From the IMG/VR virus record IMGVR_UViG_3300022700_000278, positions 50,883-114,882 of that record: a DNA stretch of 64,000 nucleotides; one strand, given 5' to 3'. Every line of letters begins with the position of its first letter. Within the stretch, counting starts at the first letter, position 1. Shown here piece after piece: positions 1 through 8,615 of this stretch. Origin of the DNA: a virus. Below the pieces are notes generated by a model. That model was not told where the DNA came from and did not search any database. It saw only the letters and a program-made list of their open reading frames with translations. The position numbers and the translations under genes were made by a program.

Positions 1-216
1 GCTCTTGCTTCTGCGGTTGCAACGACAAGTGAAGAGATAGCGGGACTAGGTTATTTGCGGACTGGCAAGTTTGAGGAAGTCTATGTTCACCGAAGCACCC
101 CGGACGGAGAAGGAGTAAAGAAAACTTTGTTTGAGGGAGATGTGGTAGACTCTCTTTATAACGAACGCCCCTTGTTGGAAACTTCCACAAGGCATAGAGG
201 AATCCAGTTTTTGTAG
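1..216 (+). CDS. C-terminal part of an unrecognised structural-operon protein (partial)
   Basis: The reading frame is open from the first base and stops at TAG 214-216, giving 71 residues of a protein that begins outside the window. It reads as ordinary soluble protein, ending G-I-Q-F-L. I recognise no family. It is followed after 15 nt by a GTG-start gene with its own AAAGGAG ribosome site, so it is probably the preceding member of the same late operon. Confidence 0.7.
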   Translation, partial: ALASAVATTSEEIAGLGYLRTGKFEEVYVHRSTPDGEGVKKTLFEGDVVDSLYNERPLLETSTRHRGIQFL

Positions 217-231
217 AGAAAGGAGACTATA

Positions 232-510
232 GTGTCAGAGTCAAAGGTTAAGCCAGTAGAAAAGAGAGCACAGCGTGTCACCAGTGAAGAGATGTGGCAA
301 ATTCGTGCACTAGAGGCACAGGGGGGCCGCCTGCAAGCCGAGATGCAACTCAAGCAGGAAAGGCTAGAAAACATCTCCAAAGAAACCCAGCTTCTTCTTT
401 TACAGCTTAGAGAGAAGTATGGGGTGTTTACTAGTATTGAACCAGACGGAAGGATTGTTTTTCCTGAGAAGCAGGAATCCGATTCAGCAGAAGACGACAA
501 GGAGAAGTAA
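232..510 (+). CDS. Small charged coiled-coil protein, unknown function
   Basis: 92 aa from a GTG start, with AAAGGAG at 218-224 placed 7 nt upstream. The centre (about residues 20-62) is rich in Glu, Gln, Lys and Leu in heptad-like order and looks like one long coiled coil; the C-terminus is acidic (DSAEDDKEK). It sits directly before the first giant tail-like gene and could be a chaperone or assembly adaptor, but that is inference from position only. No family recognised. Confidence 0.7.
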   Translation: MSESKVKPVEKRAQRVTSEEMWQIRALEAQGGRLQAEMQLKQERLENISKETQLLLLQLREKYGVFTSIEPDGRIVFPEKQESDSAEDDKEK

Positions 511-516
511 CAAACA

Positions 517-2151
517 GTGACCTCGGTTGCAGGGCAATATAGGAGATCTTGGATCACACAGCGGATCCTTAATAGGGCTCCCGAATGGACACGGGCAAGA
601 CGCAGCCCTGTGTCTGTGGCACAGCAGATATGCAATGTTCCTGCTCTTGAGATTGAAGAAACAAGTAAAAAGTTAGAAGAGGAAAGAGATAACTTTTTCC
701 TATCTACTTGCGATCCCACGCTGCTAGACCATGTCTACAAGATAGACCTCCCCGGTAGGTTTGAGTTTAACCAAGAGGAAGATCAAAATCGATGGTCTGT
801 CTATTATTCTCCAAGTGTTTGGGGGGAGATAGACGGATCCTATGTTTCCATTTCTCAGGCCAATCGGAATAATGTTGAGTCTTTATTTTATGGCGTAGTG
901 CCTACAAGGGTGGGGTATGGAGAGCAGTCTGAAGTATGGGAAGAGGTTTTGCCTCCGACGAAAGTTTCTGGGGTCTCTTCTGCTTCTCCAGCAACCATGG
1001 TTCTCGAAGGACCTTTATATGTCACCTTGAAAAACAATACGGTTTGGAGCGAGGAATATAACGACATTGTTTATTTTACCAAAGTCCGTTTAAAAGGTAC
1101 TGGTCTCCTCAGAGAAGACATTGAGGAAATCATTCCTCTGAGACTCAACGGAACTTACCAAACGAGAAACCACTGGAAGACACTTGATGAATTTGAGATT
1201 TTGCACGCCAGTGAAGATGCAACGGTCTCTGTTTCTGTTTTTCCTTTTAGAGAAGCTCCTGTTGCAAACGATCGAGAGATAGCGGTTGGCTCTGATGGGG
1301 TAGAGCGCACTCGGTTTTATTCTCTTTACTCATATTCCTGGGGATCAACTCTTATTGCAAAAAGATATCTTGTTGATACTGAAGAGCAAGTTAGACTAGG
1401 CCTAAACTTAAAGACAATTGATTACGAGATGGAATTGCATGATGGAGAACTTGGAAATGTTTCGGCCAGTGCATTTGTGTTTAAGCCCCACTCCGACTGG
1501 GTGTATGTTGTAGACGACACTTATTTGTACGTATATGACTATCGGCTGCCGTCACCGAGCACAGAGTACCTGGGAGAAAGCTCTGGCGATAGCAGAATGG
1601 CGATTAGGCTTGACAATGATAAATATTTCTATACGAGAGAAGATGAGGTATCGTTTTCGTCTCGTGTTTTAGAATATACGTCAATACCGTTTGCTACCAG
1701 GTGGACATTGGTTTGGAATGACGGAACAGAGTATAGAATTGGACTAGATGGCTCTTTGTGGAGCACCTCTTCTCAAGAAGGCTGGATATATAACGACAAT
1801 TGGGATAGTGGAAAATGGGAAGATCAAAAAATTACCTTGTCTTCGGTTGGTCTTCCTGGCACATACGTTATAAAATTAGAAGCAAAGTATGAAGAAAACG
1901 ATGAGGTCGTTACACGAACCACCAAAGAAGCTTTTTCTGTTCCATCCATTGATCCAGAGGCGAAGCTAATGCTTCCCGTAGAACTAAAAGGAGCAAGAGA
2001 TCTTGGTATAGATGGACAGGGACGGCTTTGGTTTTATAACGGTACCAGTGTTTTGCTAGCTGATTTGTATTACGACTATTTTATTGTTGATTTCCAAGAA
2101 AAGAGAGTTTGGATGAGAGAGCAATATCCGTCAGTTAGGGTTCGTCCATAA
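517..2151 (+). CDS. Large beta-rich virion structural protein, probably baseplate or tail
   Basis: 544 aa, GTG start, 6 nt after the previous gene. A purine-rich AAGGAG lies in the end of the upstream gene about 12 nt before the GTG. The N-terminal ~80 residues look helical and charged; the rest is dominated by short Tyr/Trp/Ser/Thr-rich strands typical of phage tail-associated proteins. A stretch near residues 395-480 reads like an Ig or PKD-type beta sandwich ending in a T-Y-V-I-K-L-E pattern. The stop overlaps the next ATG by one base (ATAATG), implying translational coupling. I assign a structural role from composition and neighbours, not from a named family. Confidence 0.6.
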   Translation: MTSVAGQYRRSWITQRILNRAPEWTRARRSPVSVAQQICNVPALEIEETSKKLEEERDNFFLSTCDPTLLDHVYKIDLPGRFEFNQEEDQNRWSVYYSPSVWGEIDGSYVSISQANRNNVESLFYGVVPTRVGYGEQSEVWEEVLPPTKVSGVSSASPATMVLEGPLYVTLKNNTVWSEEYNDIVYFTKVRLKGTGLLREDIEEIIPLRLNGTYQTRNHWKTLDEFEILHASEDATVSVSVFPFREAPVANDREIAVGSDGVERTRFYSLYSYSWGSTLIAKRYLVDTEEQVRLGLNLKTIDYEMELHDGELGNVSASAFVFKPHSDWVYVVDDTYLYVYDYRLPSPSTEYLGESSGDSRMAIRLDNDKYFYTREDEVSFSSRVLEYTSIPFATRWTLVWNDGTEYRIGLDGSLWSTSSQEGWIYNDNWDSGKWEDQKITLSSVGLPGTYVIKLEAKYEENDEVVTRTTKEAFSVPSIDPEAKLMLPVELKGARDLGIDGQGRLWFYNGTSVLLADLYYDYFIVDFQEKRVWMREQYPSVRVRP

Positions 2152-3104
2152 TGCCGTATGGGACGAAAAGTGTTGGTTTTGCTGTTAATGTCAGCAGCGT
2201 CTCTGAATATAGAGGCAAACCCCAGCGCCATTCTCTTGTCAATAGATTTGACGAACACGGGGACCTGTATTCTTTAGACAGGCTTCCCGGAGAGACCAAC
2301 ACAGCATTTAAGAAGAGGATAATGGACCTAACCCTACATCCGGGTGGTCCTAATTATGAAGGACTGTTAAATAACCTTGCTCGAGAACTGGGGTGTCCGA
2401 GAGAGCCTGCGTTAACAATTGATCTCAAAAGAGATGCCAGTTCAGGTTCTGTTCTTGCCCCAAACCCACGAGTCGACATATTGGCAGACCGGGTTGTCTT
2501 GTATTATGACTGGAAAGACTATGACAGCTTTTCTGTAGATCGAGAAATTGATTTTTACGACCTTGGTTCTAGCGGGTATTTTTTAAGTGGGCTTATTAAC
2601 GAGATTAATAAATCCTCTTACTTTGTCGCTGTTGCAGATCGGGATGTCCGCTTGAGTCTTCATAGCACAAACATAGTTCGAGGCTCTTCTTTTGGTCGCG
2701 TCGTTGACGATGTTATCAAGGCTGATGGCCTGACCATCCTTAGCGCACAAAACATTGTTGAGGGATCAATGTGGTTCTCCGAAAAAGATATTTTTGTGAC
2801 AGAGGTCCAAAAAGAACCAAGCACAGACGGAGAATACAGGATAGATTATGCAAATGGCCTGCTGTATACATACTCTCTTCCAAGTGGCAGAGGGTCCTGC
2901 GGCTATTATTATGCTGGTTTTCCAATGGAAGTGGATGCTTCTCTTATTCATGTGTATTCTTTACATGATGATAACTATGTGAAAAAACTTTTTAGGCAAG
3001 AAGCTCTTCCTTCTGGCGATGAGCAAAACGCTCTTCCCAATACAGAAGGAGCAGAGGTTTTTCACCAACTGTTCAAAGAGACAGAAGTTCTGTGGGGAGA
3101 ATAA
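2151..3104 (+). CDS. Tail/baseplate-type structural protein
   Basis: 317 aa, ATG start overlapping the upstream stop by 1 nt. The first ~90 residues contain a pattern (R-L-P-G-E-T ... F-K-x-R-I-x-D ... H-P-G-G-P-x-Y-x-G-L-L ... L-A-R-E-L-G) that looks like a short conserved N-terminal domain for docking onto a larger assembly. The rest is beta-rich with Ser/Tyr/Gly runs. It belongs to the same co-translated series as its neighbours. Family not recognised with confidence; a baseplate wedge or fibre connector is plausible. Confidence 0.6.
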   Translation: MPYGTKSVGFAVNVSSVSEYRGKPQRHSLVNRFDEHGDLYSLDRLPGETNTAFKKRIMDLTLHPGGPNYEGLLNNLARELGCPREPALTIDLKRDASSGSVLAPNPRVDILADRVVLYYDWKDYDSFSVDREIDFYDLGSSGYFLSGLINEINKSSYFVAVADRDVRLSLHSTNIVRGSSFGRVVDDVIKADGLTILSAQNIVEGSMWFSEKDIFVTEVQKEPSTDGEYRIDYANGLLYTYSLPSGRGSCGYYYAGFPMEVDASLIHVYSLHDDNYVKKLFRQEALPSGDEQNALPNTEGAEVFHQLFKETEVLWGE

Positions 3105-3107
3105 TTC

Positions 3108-5372
3108 GTGGCTGGATTAGATAGACCAACTCTGTATTTCGATACCATGCAGTACGTTTACGAACGTGCTAGCGCAAAACCATATGTTGGACACGAGCAC
3201 CCTACAGACTTACCAGATGGTTTTAGTTTCGATGCGAAGAGATGGTGTAGCCCATTTGATCTCAGGCTGCCGTCTTTGCCAAGACTTCTTGACCCGTCGA
3301 CACAGGGTATAAAGCCGGAAACTTATTTTAAGTGTGGTGTCGGCAATGAAAAAATAGACTTAATTGTTGATGATATAGAAGAGCACTATCTAGGCCATGA
3401 GCGCTTATGGGTTCCAAAGGTGCGAGACGGGTATTATTACCGGTACAAAACAGATTATTTTTATTATGGCGATAATAGTGTTATCCAGTATTTAGACCCG
3501 GCTGACAACAAAGAAGGAAGGAACTATTTAGAGCTTGCAAAAGAAGAGGCACCTGGAAAACCATTGCTTGCTGCTTCTTTTTCTAGAGACCCAGAGTCCA
3601 GGGCCATCACATATGACGTTAGGGTCAACCATGTTGGGGTCTTTACTGGCAAGTATGAGAATGGAGAAGAAGTCTCGACGTACACTCCTACGACCGAAAA
3701 AGTGATATGGTCTGGAGTAGATACGACAAAGAAAGAATTTGTTGTGGATCGACACGTCGAGGGAGTGACGGCGCTCAAATTCAACAGAAACTACATAGAA
3801 CATGTTGGAGTTTCGCCAGGCAGCTTTTCTGATCTCGGCGCATGCGATGTGCTTGGGCAATCTACTGGCGGAGCAGACCAGTTGTTTTACTTGTCGCTCT
3901 TCCCTGTCTTGCCTGACACTTTCCATTTGTATGTCGTCGACGCAAACAGCGAAGAATGGGAAGAATGGACCAGGGTTGAAACATACCACGAACTCTTATC
4001 TTTGATGAACATTGGTCTTGTACAGCCGTATCTTTACAGTGGAAAATTTTACTTCCTAGACAGAGACTTGGGAATTGTTGTTTTTGGCGATGCTTCCACT
4101 GGCATACCGGAAGAAGGCAAGTGGATTGTAGCAGAATATGACAAAACTCTTCGTATCGAATATGAAGAGGCAGATTTATCAACAAGTGTCACGGCGTGGA
4201 AGGCAGACGTTAACCCTGTCTCTCAGGCCGTGAACGAAGGGTTTGTTTGTATAACTCACGAACCACTTGAAGCAGCAAAGATTTCTCTTGATATCGACAA
4301 GGAAGAGCTTTCTTCTGGGAGTTCGGTGTATGGACCAATACAGGTTGGAAATGACTGGGCTCGTCTGATAGCGAAAGTTTCGACTTTTAGGGATGTTCCC
4401 GTACCGAACAAAGAAGTAACTTTCCATGCAACTCCGTTGGTTGGAGCGCTTGGGGGAAGCAGCACGGGCAAATCTTTTGGTGCCACAAATTCCGAAGGAC
4501 TCGCGTACACACACTACCAACCCCCTCTAGACGCAGACTCGATAGGACACTACGCCTTGTCTAGTGACGCAGTACAGGGAGACTGGTTGAGGCTTGACGA
4601 AGAGAATACTGGGCTTACGGAAGCAGACGAGGTGTATCTTTATCAGGTGCTAAAAGACGATCCTCTGCTTGGTATGCACAGCTCGTATGTATCGGGTTTT
4701 CTGCCTGATCCGCCAGAGTGGGCAGACCCAGTTTTGAGCCCCGTGCTTTATGAGCAGTGGGTAGAAAATCAGAAGATAGAACTTGGCCTTGAAGATTGGA
4801 TTATTAACACGGCGACCCATAAACCAAACGGCAGAAAAGTTGTTGTGTATCAGTGGGACAGCAGTGCAACGAACCCAATAGACGGCACGAGCGGTGCGTT
4901 CTCTCCTGTGCGGCCACTAGAGGTTAGCAGCGACGGTAGCATGCTGCGGTTCCCCTCTGGATCGCTTTATTCTAGTAACCCTTATGACACCTGTACTTCA
5001 AACCCAATGGGCTATGATATTGGTGGCTATTGGGTTGTCGGGTCTTTTTATGTGGACTTTTGGGCAACATGCTGGAGTGCGTATTATAATAGGACGATAG
5101 AAAGCAATCGCATTAGGGCTAAAATTACTTTGCCCCAGTATCTTCTGGGCGAACATGTTAACAACCAGCTTCATAAGTTGCCGTTTGGGTGGAAGCTTTT
5201 TAGAAGCACAGAACAGAACCACGCGGCTGGGTTGGATGGAGCTACTTTTTTAACTATCAACCCACAAGCTGGACCGTATGAAATATTGACCTGGTACAAC
5301 GAAGGCTCAACAGGCGAATGGGCACAAGCAATAATGTCTGTTGCTTCGTTTAAGGTTACAGTTAACGGCTAG
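3108..5372 (+). CDS. Large tail protein with an invasin-like Ig domain
   Basis: 754 aa from a GTG start, 3 nt after the preceding stop. Most of the protein is Tyr/Trp-rich beta structure. Around residues 385-470 is a segment with the hallmarks of a bacterial Ig-like group 1 (Big_1, invasin/intimin) domain: V-P-N-K-E-V-T-F then G-A-L-G-G-S-S-T-G, then A-T-N-S-E-G-L-A-Y-T-H-Y. Such domains commonly decorate phage tail proteins and act as spacers or weak carbohydrate binders. Ends at TAG; the next gene follows after 12 nt. The structural role is inferred; the Ig assignment comes from the motif pattern. Confidence 0.65.
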   Translation: MAGLDRPTLYFDTMQYVYERASAKPYVGHEHPTDLPDGFSFDAKRWCSPFDLRLPSLPRLLDPSTQGIKPETYFKCGVGNEKIDLIVDDIEEHYLGHERLWVPKVRDGYYYRYKTDYFYYGDNSVIQYLDPADNKEGRNYLELAKEEAPGKPLLAASFSRDPESRAITYDVRVNHVGVFTGKYENGEEVSTYTPTTEKVIWSGVDTTKKEFVVDRHVEGVTALKFNRNYIEHVGVSPGSFSDLGACDVLGQSTGGADQLFYLSLFPVLPDTFHLYVVDANSEEWEEWTRVETYHELLSLMNIGLVQPYLYSGKFYFLDRDLGIVVFGDASTGIPEEGKWIVAEYDKTLRIEYEEADLSTSVTAWKADVNPVSQAVNEGFVCITHEPLEAAKISLDIDKEELSSGSSVYGPIQVGNDWARLIAKVSTFRDVPVPNKEVTFHATPLVGALGGSSTGKSFGATNSEGLAYTHYQPPLDADSIGHYALSSDAVQGDWLRLDEENTGLTEADEVYLYQVLKDDPLLGMHSSYVSGFLPDPPEWADPVLSPVLYEQWVENQKIELGLEDWIINTATHKPNGRKVVVYQWDSSATNPIDGTSGAFSPVRPLEVSSDGSMLRFPSGSLYSSNPYDTCTSNPMGYDIGGYWVVGSFYVDFWATCWSAYYNRTIESNRIRAKITLPQYLLGEHVNNQLHKLPFGWKLFRSTEQNHAAGLDGATFLTINPQAGPYEILTWYNEGSTGEWAQAIMSVASFKVTVNG

Positions 5373-5384
5373 GAGTGAGGACCT

Positions 5385-8300
5385 GTGACCATTTCAAGTT
5401 ATGATAGAATGGTTGATGTTTTTCCAACCGTCTTCGATTTCAAGGTTGGAGAACAACCAAGCAGCAGAAAACTTACCAAGTGGGTAAAGCTAACTGACAA
5501 TGCTTTCCGTCTTGTTACGCAAGCAGTGGGAGACCCGTGGGACTATCAGACTCATGAGGGACAGCTTAGTCCTCAAAAGTTAGGACAAGCAACTATTGCT
5601 AGGCTAATTGGGCCGTCTGATTATGTTGGGCCGCTTGGCGAAACAATCAACTCAGACACCACTTCAGTGGAAGTTTCTTTGTCTGTTGACGGGGCAAGCT
5701 CTTGGTATCTAGGGTTTCCTTTGGTCAAAAAAGCAGGAACGGTCACGCCACAGGTGTTGCCCTCTTGTTTAGAAAGCCTAACGGCATCTGATCTTAGTTT
5801 TTCTGGCACTGGCTATTCAGATTACTTCGTTACGCTCTATTCTGACCCCAGAGACATGAGCCAAAAGGGCGACTATTGTGTTGATTTTGCTAGAGGCGTT
5901 ATTCAGACATATCTGCCTATCGATCCTGGTGATGGCAGCGGGTCGTTAACTGTAACGATAAGCAACCTAAGTTTTGTTGGGGCCGGAGCGCCGTGGGCAA
6001 CGCACAACGTCATTCCCATCTGGGAAGATGGCGGAAATGCTGGAGTAACAATTGTAGAAGCTGCGCTGGGACCAGGGAATTATGAAATTACCCTGCCAGG
6101 CAGAGATGCCTCTGGGTATTCTAATGATTACCCAAGAGTGGGAGCCGCAGAAGACTCCCCGTCTAACACGATGACCGGTGCGGGATATCCTGAAAGCGAT
6201 CCTCTTACTGGCGACCGCCGCCAAGCAACTCTTGCTGTTCGACCAACAGGGAACGTTTCTTATCGATTGCCTTATTCTTTAGAGGCGAACTATTCTAGCG
6301 GGGACGTTCTTCCAGGAGGCACGGTAAAGCTTTGGTGCAACAGCACAAATAGCTTTGTCGCGCTAACTGAGTTTGAGTATGTTAGCCCAACAACCCTAAA
6401 GCTAACTTGCCCAACGCTGTCAGACGTAGATGCGACCGGGAACGAAAACAACTATCGACTTGTTGTGGTTGGGACAAGCTTAGCAGAACAAGTAAGTTAT
6501 CTTGCTGGCGTAGTGAGAGAAGGCCAGGGACAAGGGGTCTCTGTTGGTGGCCCCGCCACCTTCCCTAGCATGAGTTTTAGTCCTCCAATGTCGCACGACA
6601 GGCTTAGAGATCGCTATGGCTTTTCGCTAGCAATGGAAGAGAGCGGGGATTTTTCTTCGTGGGCTAGTTCGCACGACAACTGGCAAAGAAGGTTTGCGTT
6701 TACAGAGTCTGCTTATCCGACTAACCCACACCCACAATATTTGCATAGAGCAGGGTATTTGTCTGACGACGAGACAGCAAATACTAGCAACGCCATGCGA
6801 GGATGGCTGTGCTTCGCTGGATACAAGACAGAAACCAGTGGCCACAGCTATGAAAGCTCCAAGTCTAACCCAGGGTTCAACTCTCCCATTGACGAGTGGA
6901 CTTACGGTGTTGCTTGGGGTGCTGGAGAATTTGAGAATTCTAGCGGAGATCATCCCAGAGCGTTTTTCGACGGGGGAAAAGAAAAAGAATGGAGCGGTTC
7001 TGGTCCGGCGACTAGGTTGGGATTTGGTCTTTATGGTTCTGATGGCGGGCTTGGGTTTGCAGAATCTTCTTACTATTCAAACTATGGAGCATTGGTTTAT
7101 GAGGGATTCAGGGGCCAGCCGTTCTATGTCAGGGGAAGAAAGGGTGCAAGCAGTTCGCTAGATACAAGTGTTCATGGCGGAGCCATCGCCATGGACCTAG
7201 GCGATCAGAACGAGATGAACTATCTTAAGCTTGTCGGAGGCAGTCGTCCCTCGACAGGAAGTTATGCCGGAGATCCCGCCAACGATCCTGCATGGATAGA
7301 TGCTTCTTCTTCTGTGTTTAACACACCGCTGGCAATTACTCCTGGGCTAAGCAAAAGAATCTCTGCAGAACAGACCAGAGAACTTAGGTTTAGAGGCGTC
7401 TCTTATAATGAGCTTGTTCAGAATGCTGAAGATGGTATCGGCTCTCTTTCTACCTACCCCTCTTCTGGAGTACAAAAAACAGCTAATGTAGTATTGCTGG
7501 ATGCAACGCTTAATTACATGGTGTTAGAGGGGAATGTTGCTGGCGACATTCGTATGAATGACACCACGATAACCCTTAGTGGCACTACCAGTGACGGAGA
7601 CTATCAGATTTCAGATCTTGCTGATTATGACGCAGTCAACGACCATACGTACCTGACCGTTACTGGTAGCATAAGCAGCAACCAACCTGCTCCTGGTGGA
7701 ACAGCTACTTGGACTACATACGAGTTTAATCGATACTTCAGATCTCCTGGCATTATTGGAGGAGACTTCCTCAACGTATATGGCAATGCAGTCTTTTTCT
7801 CTGAAGAAGGAGATGGCAAAAAGACTTCCTTTACCGACAGAGGAAAGGAATGGCTTACAGATGGCACTACAACGCCTTCTGGCCTGTTTTACGTTCCCGC
7901 CGGGACGCTTGGTTCTGCTTGTGTTTTTGTTGGGTATGAAGGCAGCGGCACTGGCAGCTATGACGGAGCAAAGACGCAAGCTTATTTTGGACACACGAGG
8001 GGTTCTTGGGCAAACTCTACGCTTGGTGTTAAGCGAGGGCTACAATTTGAGGGCCACGACGACTCCGGCTTGCATGTCGCATATAATACTACCGGCGGGA
8101 CAACGTACCCTGCTTCTAATACAGCAGAGCAGGGGCTATCCTGTATCGTGTACAAGGTGCACGGAGAAAGTTTTTCTGCGGGCGACAACACCATCACCGT
8201 TGCAGATTCTTCTTATTTGCCAAAATGTATTCGTTCCCCAGAAAGCGGATCGGTTTCAGATAACTTTAAGAAAAGAGTTGTGGGGGTGGAAACCTTGGCA

Positions 8301-8597
8301 AGACAGTCTAGCGGGGATGTGTTTTATCCGTTGTCTTCTGGTTCGCACTTGATTGGAGGACAAAACTATGTTTTTCAGGGGCTCTATTATTATTTAGACG
8401 GCAGCAACAACTTGTCTTTGCATACCATTTTATATGAGTGGGACTTTCTGCATGGAGAGCCAGATCTGTATGCCACTTTTTCTGAGTCGCTAGAGCTTGT
8501 TGTAAAAGTTTGGTATCTTACTAATCGCCCAAGCATTACAGATCTTCCTTATGAGTCAGCGATGAATCCACTAGACGTTGAAATAAACCCCCTCTAA
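5385..8597 (+). CDS. Giant tail fibre or baseplate protein, 1070 aa
   Basis: Starts at GTG with AGGAG/GAGGA purine stretches 8-15 nt upstream, just behind the previous TAG. 1070 aa, Ser/Gly/Thr/Tyr-rich and poor in Cys, with almost no predicted helix after the first 70 residues. The opening (about residues 8-60) is the most ordered-looking part and may be the attachment end. Residues about 440-680 contain many short G-x-G and Y-S-S patterns typical of fibre shafts. No catalytic motif seen. Likely a distal virion component; exact role unknown. Confidence 0.6.
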   Translation: MTISSYDRMVDVFPTVFDFKVGEQPSSRKLTKWVKLTDNAFRLVTQAVGDPWDYQTHEGQLSPQKLGQATIARLIGPSDYVGPLGETINSDTTSVEVSLSVDGASSWYLGFPLVKKAGTVTPQVLPSCLESLTASDLSFSGTGYSDYFVTLYSDPRDMSQKGDYCVDFARGVIQTYLPIDPGDGSGSLTVTISNLSFVGAGAPWATHNVIPIWEDGGNAGVTIVEAALGPGNYEITLPGRDASGYSNDYPRVGAAEDSPSNTMTGAGYPESDPLTGDRRQATLAVRPTGNVSYRLPYSLEANYSSGDVLPGGTVKLWCNSTNSFVALTEFEYVSPTTLKLTCPTLSDVDATGNENNYRLVVVGTSLAEQVSYLAGVVREGQGQGVSVGGPATFPSMSFSPPMSHDRLRDRYGFSLAMEESGDFSSWASSHDNWQRRFAFTESAYPTNPHPQYLHRAGYLSDDETANTSNAMRGWLCFAGYKTETSGHSYESSKSNPGFNSPIDEWTYGVAWGAGEFENSSGDHPRAFFDGGKEKEWSGSGPATRLGFGLYGSDGGLGFAESSYYSNYGALVYEGFRGQPFYVRGRKGASSSLDTSVHGGAIAMDLGDQNEMNYLKLVGGSRPSTGSYAGDPANDPAWIDASSSVFNTPLAITPGLSKRISAEQTRELRFRGVSYNELVQNAEDGIGSLSTYPSSGVQKTANVVLLDATLNYMVLEGNVAGDIRMNDTTITLSGTTSDGDYQISDLADYDAVNDHTYLTVTGSISSNQPAPGGTATWTTYEFNRYFRSPGIIGGDFLNVYGNAVFFSEEGDGKKTSFTDRGKEWLTDGTTTPSGLFYVPAGTLGSACVFVGYEGSGTGSYDGAKTQAYFGHTRGSWANSTLGVKRGLQFEGHDDSGLHVAYNTTGGTTYPASNTAEQGLSCIVYKVHGESFSAGDNTITVADSSYLPKCIRSPESGSVSDNFKKRVVGVETLARQSSGDVFYPLSSGSHLIGGQNYVFQGLYYYLDGSNNLSLHTILYEWDFLHGEPDLYATFSESLELVVKVWYLTNRPSITDLPYESAMNPLDVEINPL

Positions 8598-8615
8598 GGA
8601 ATGACGAATTAACCA

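Noticed and set aside
156-719. 187-aa antisense ORF at the left end
   Set aside because: Covers two + strand genes with good start signals and reads as shadow sequence rich in Ser and Cys.
7696-8352. 218-aa + strand ORF in another frame of the 1070-aa gene
   Set aside because: Fully inside a gene consistent with its neighbours, no ribosome site, and a composition unlike the adjoining proteins.
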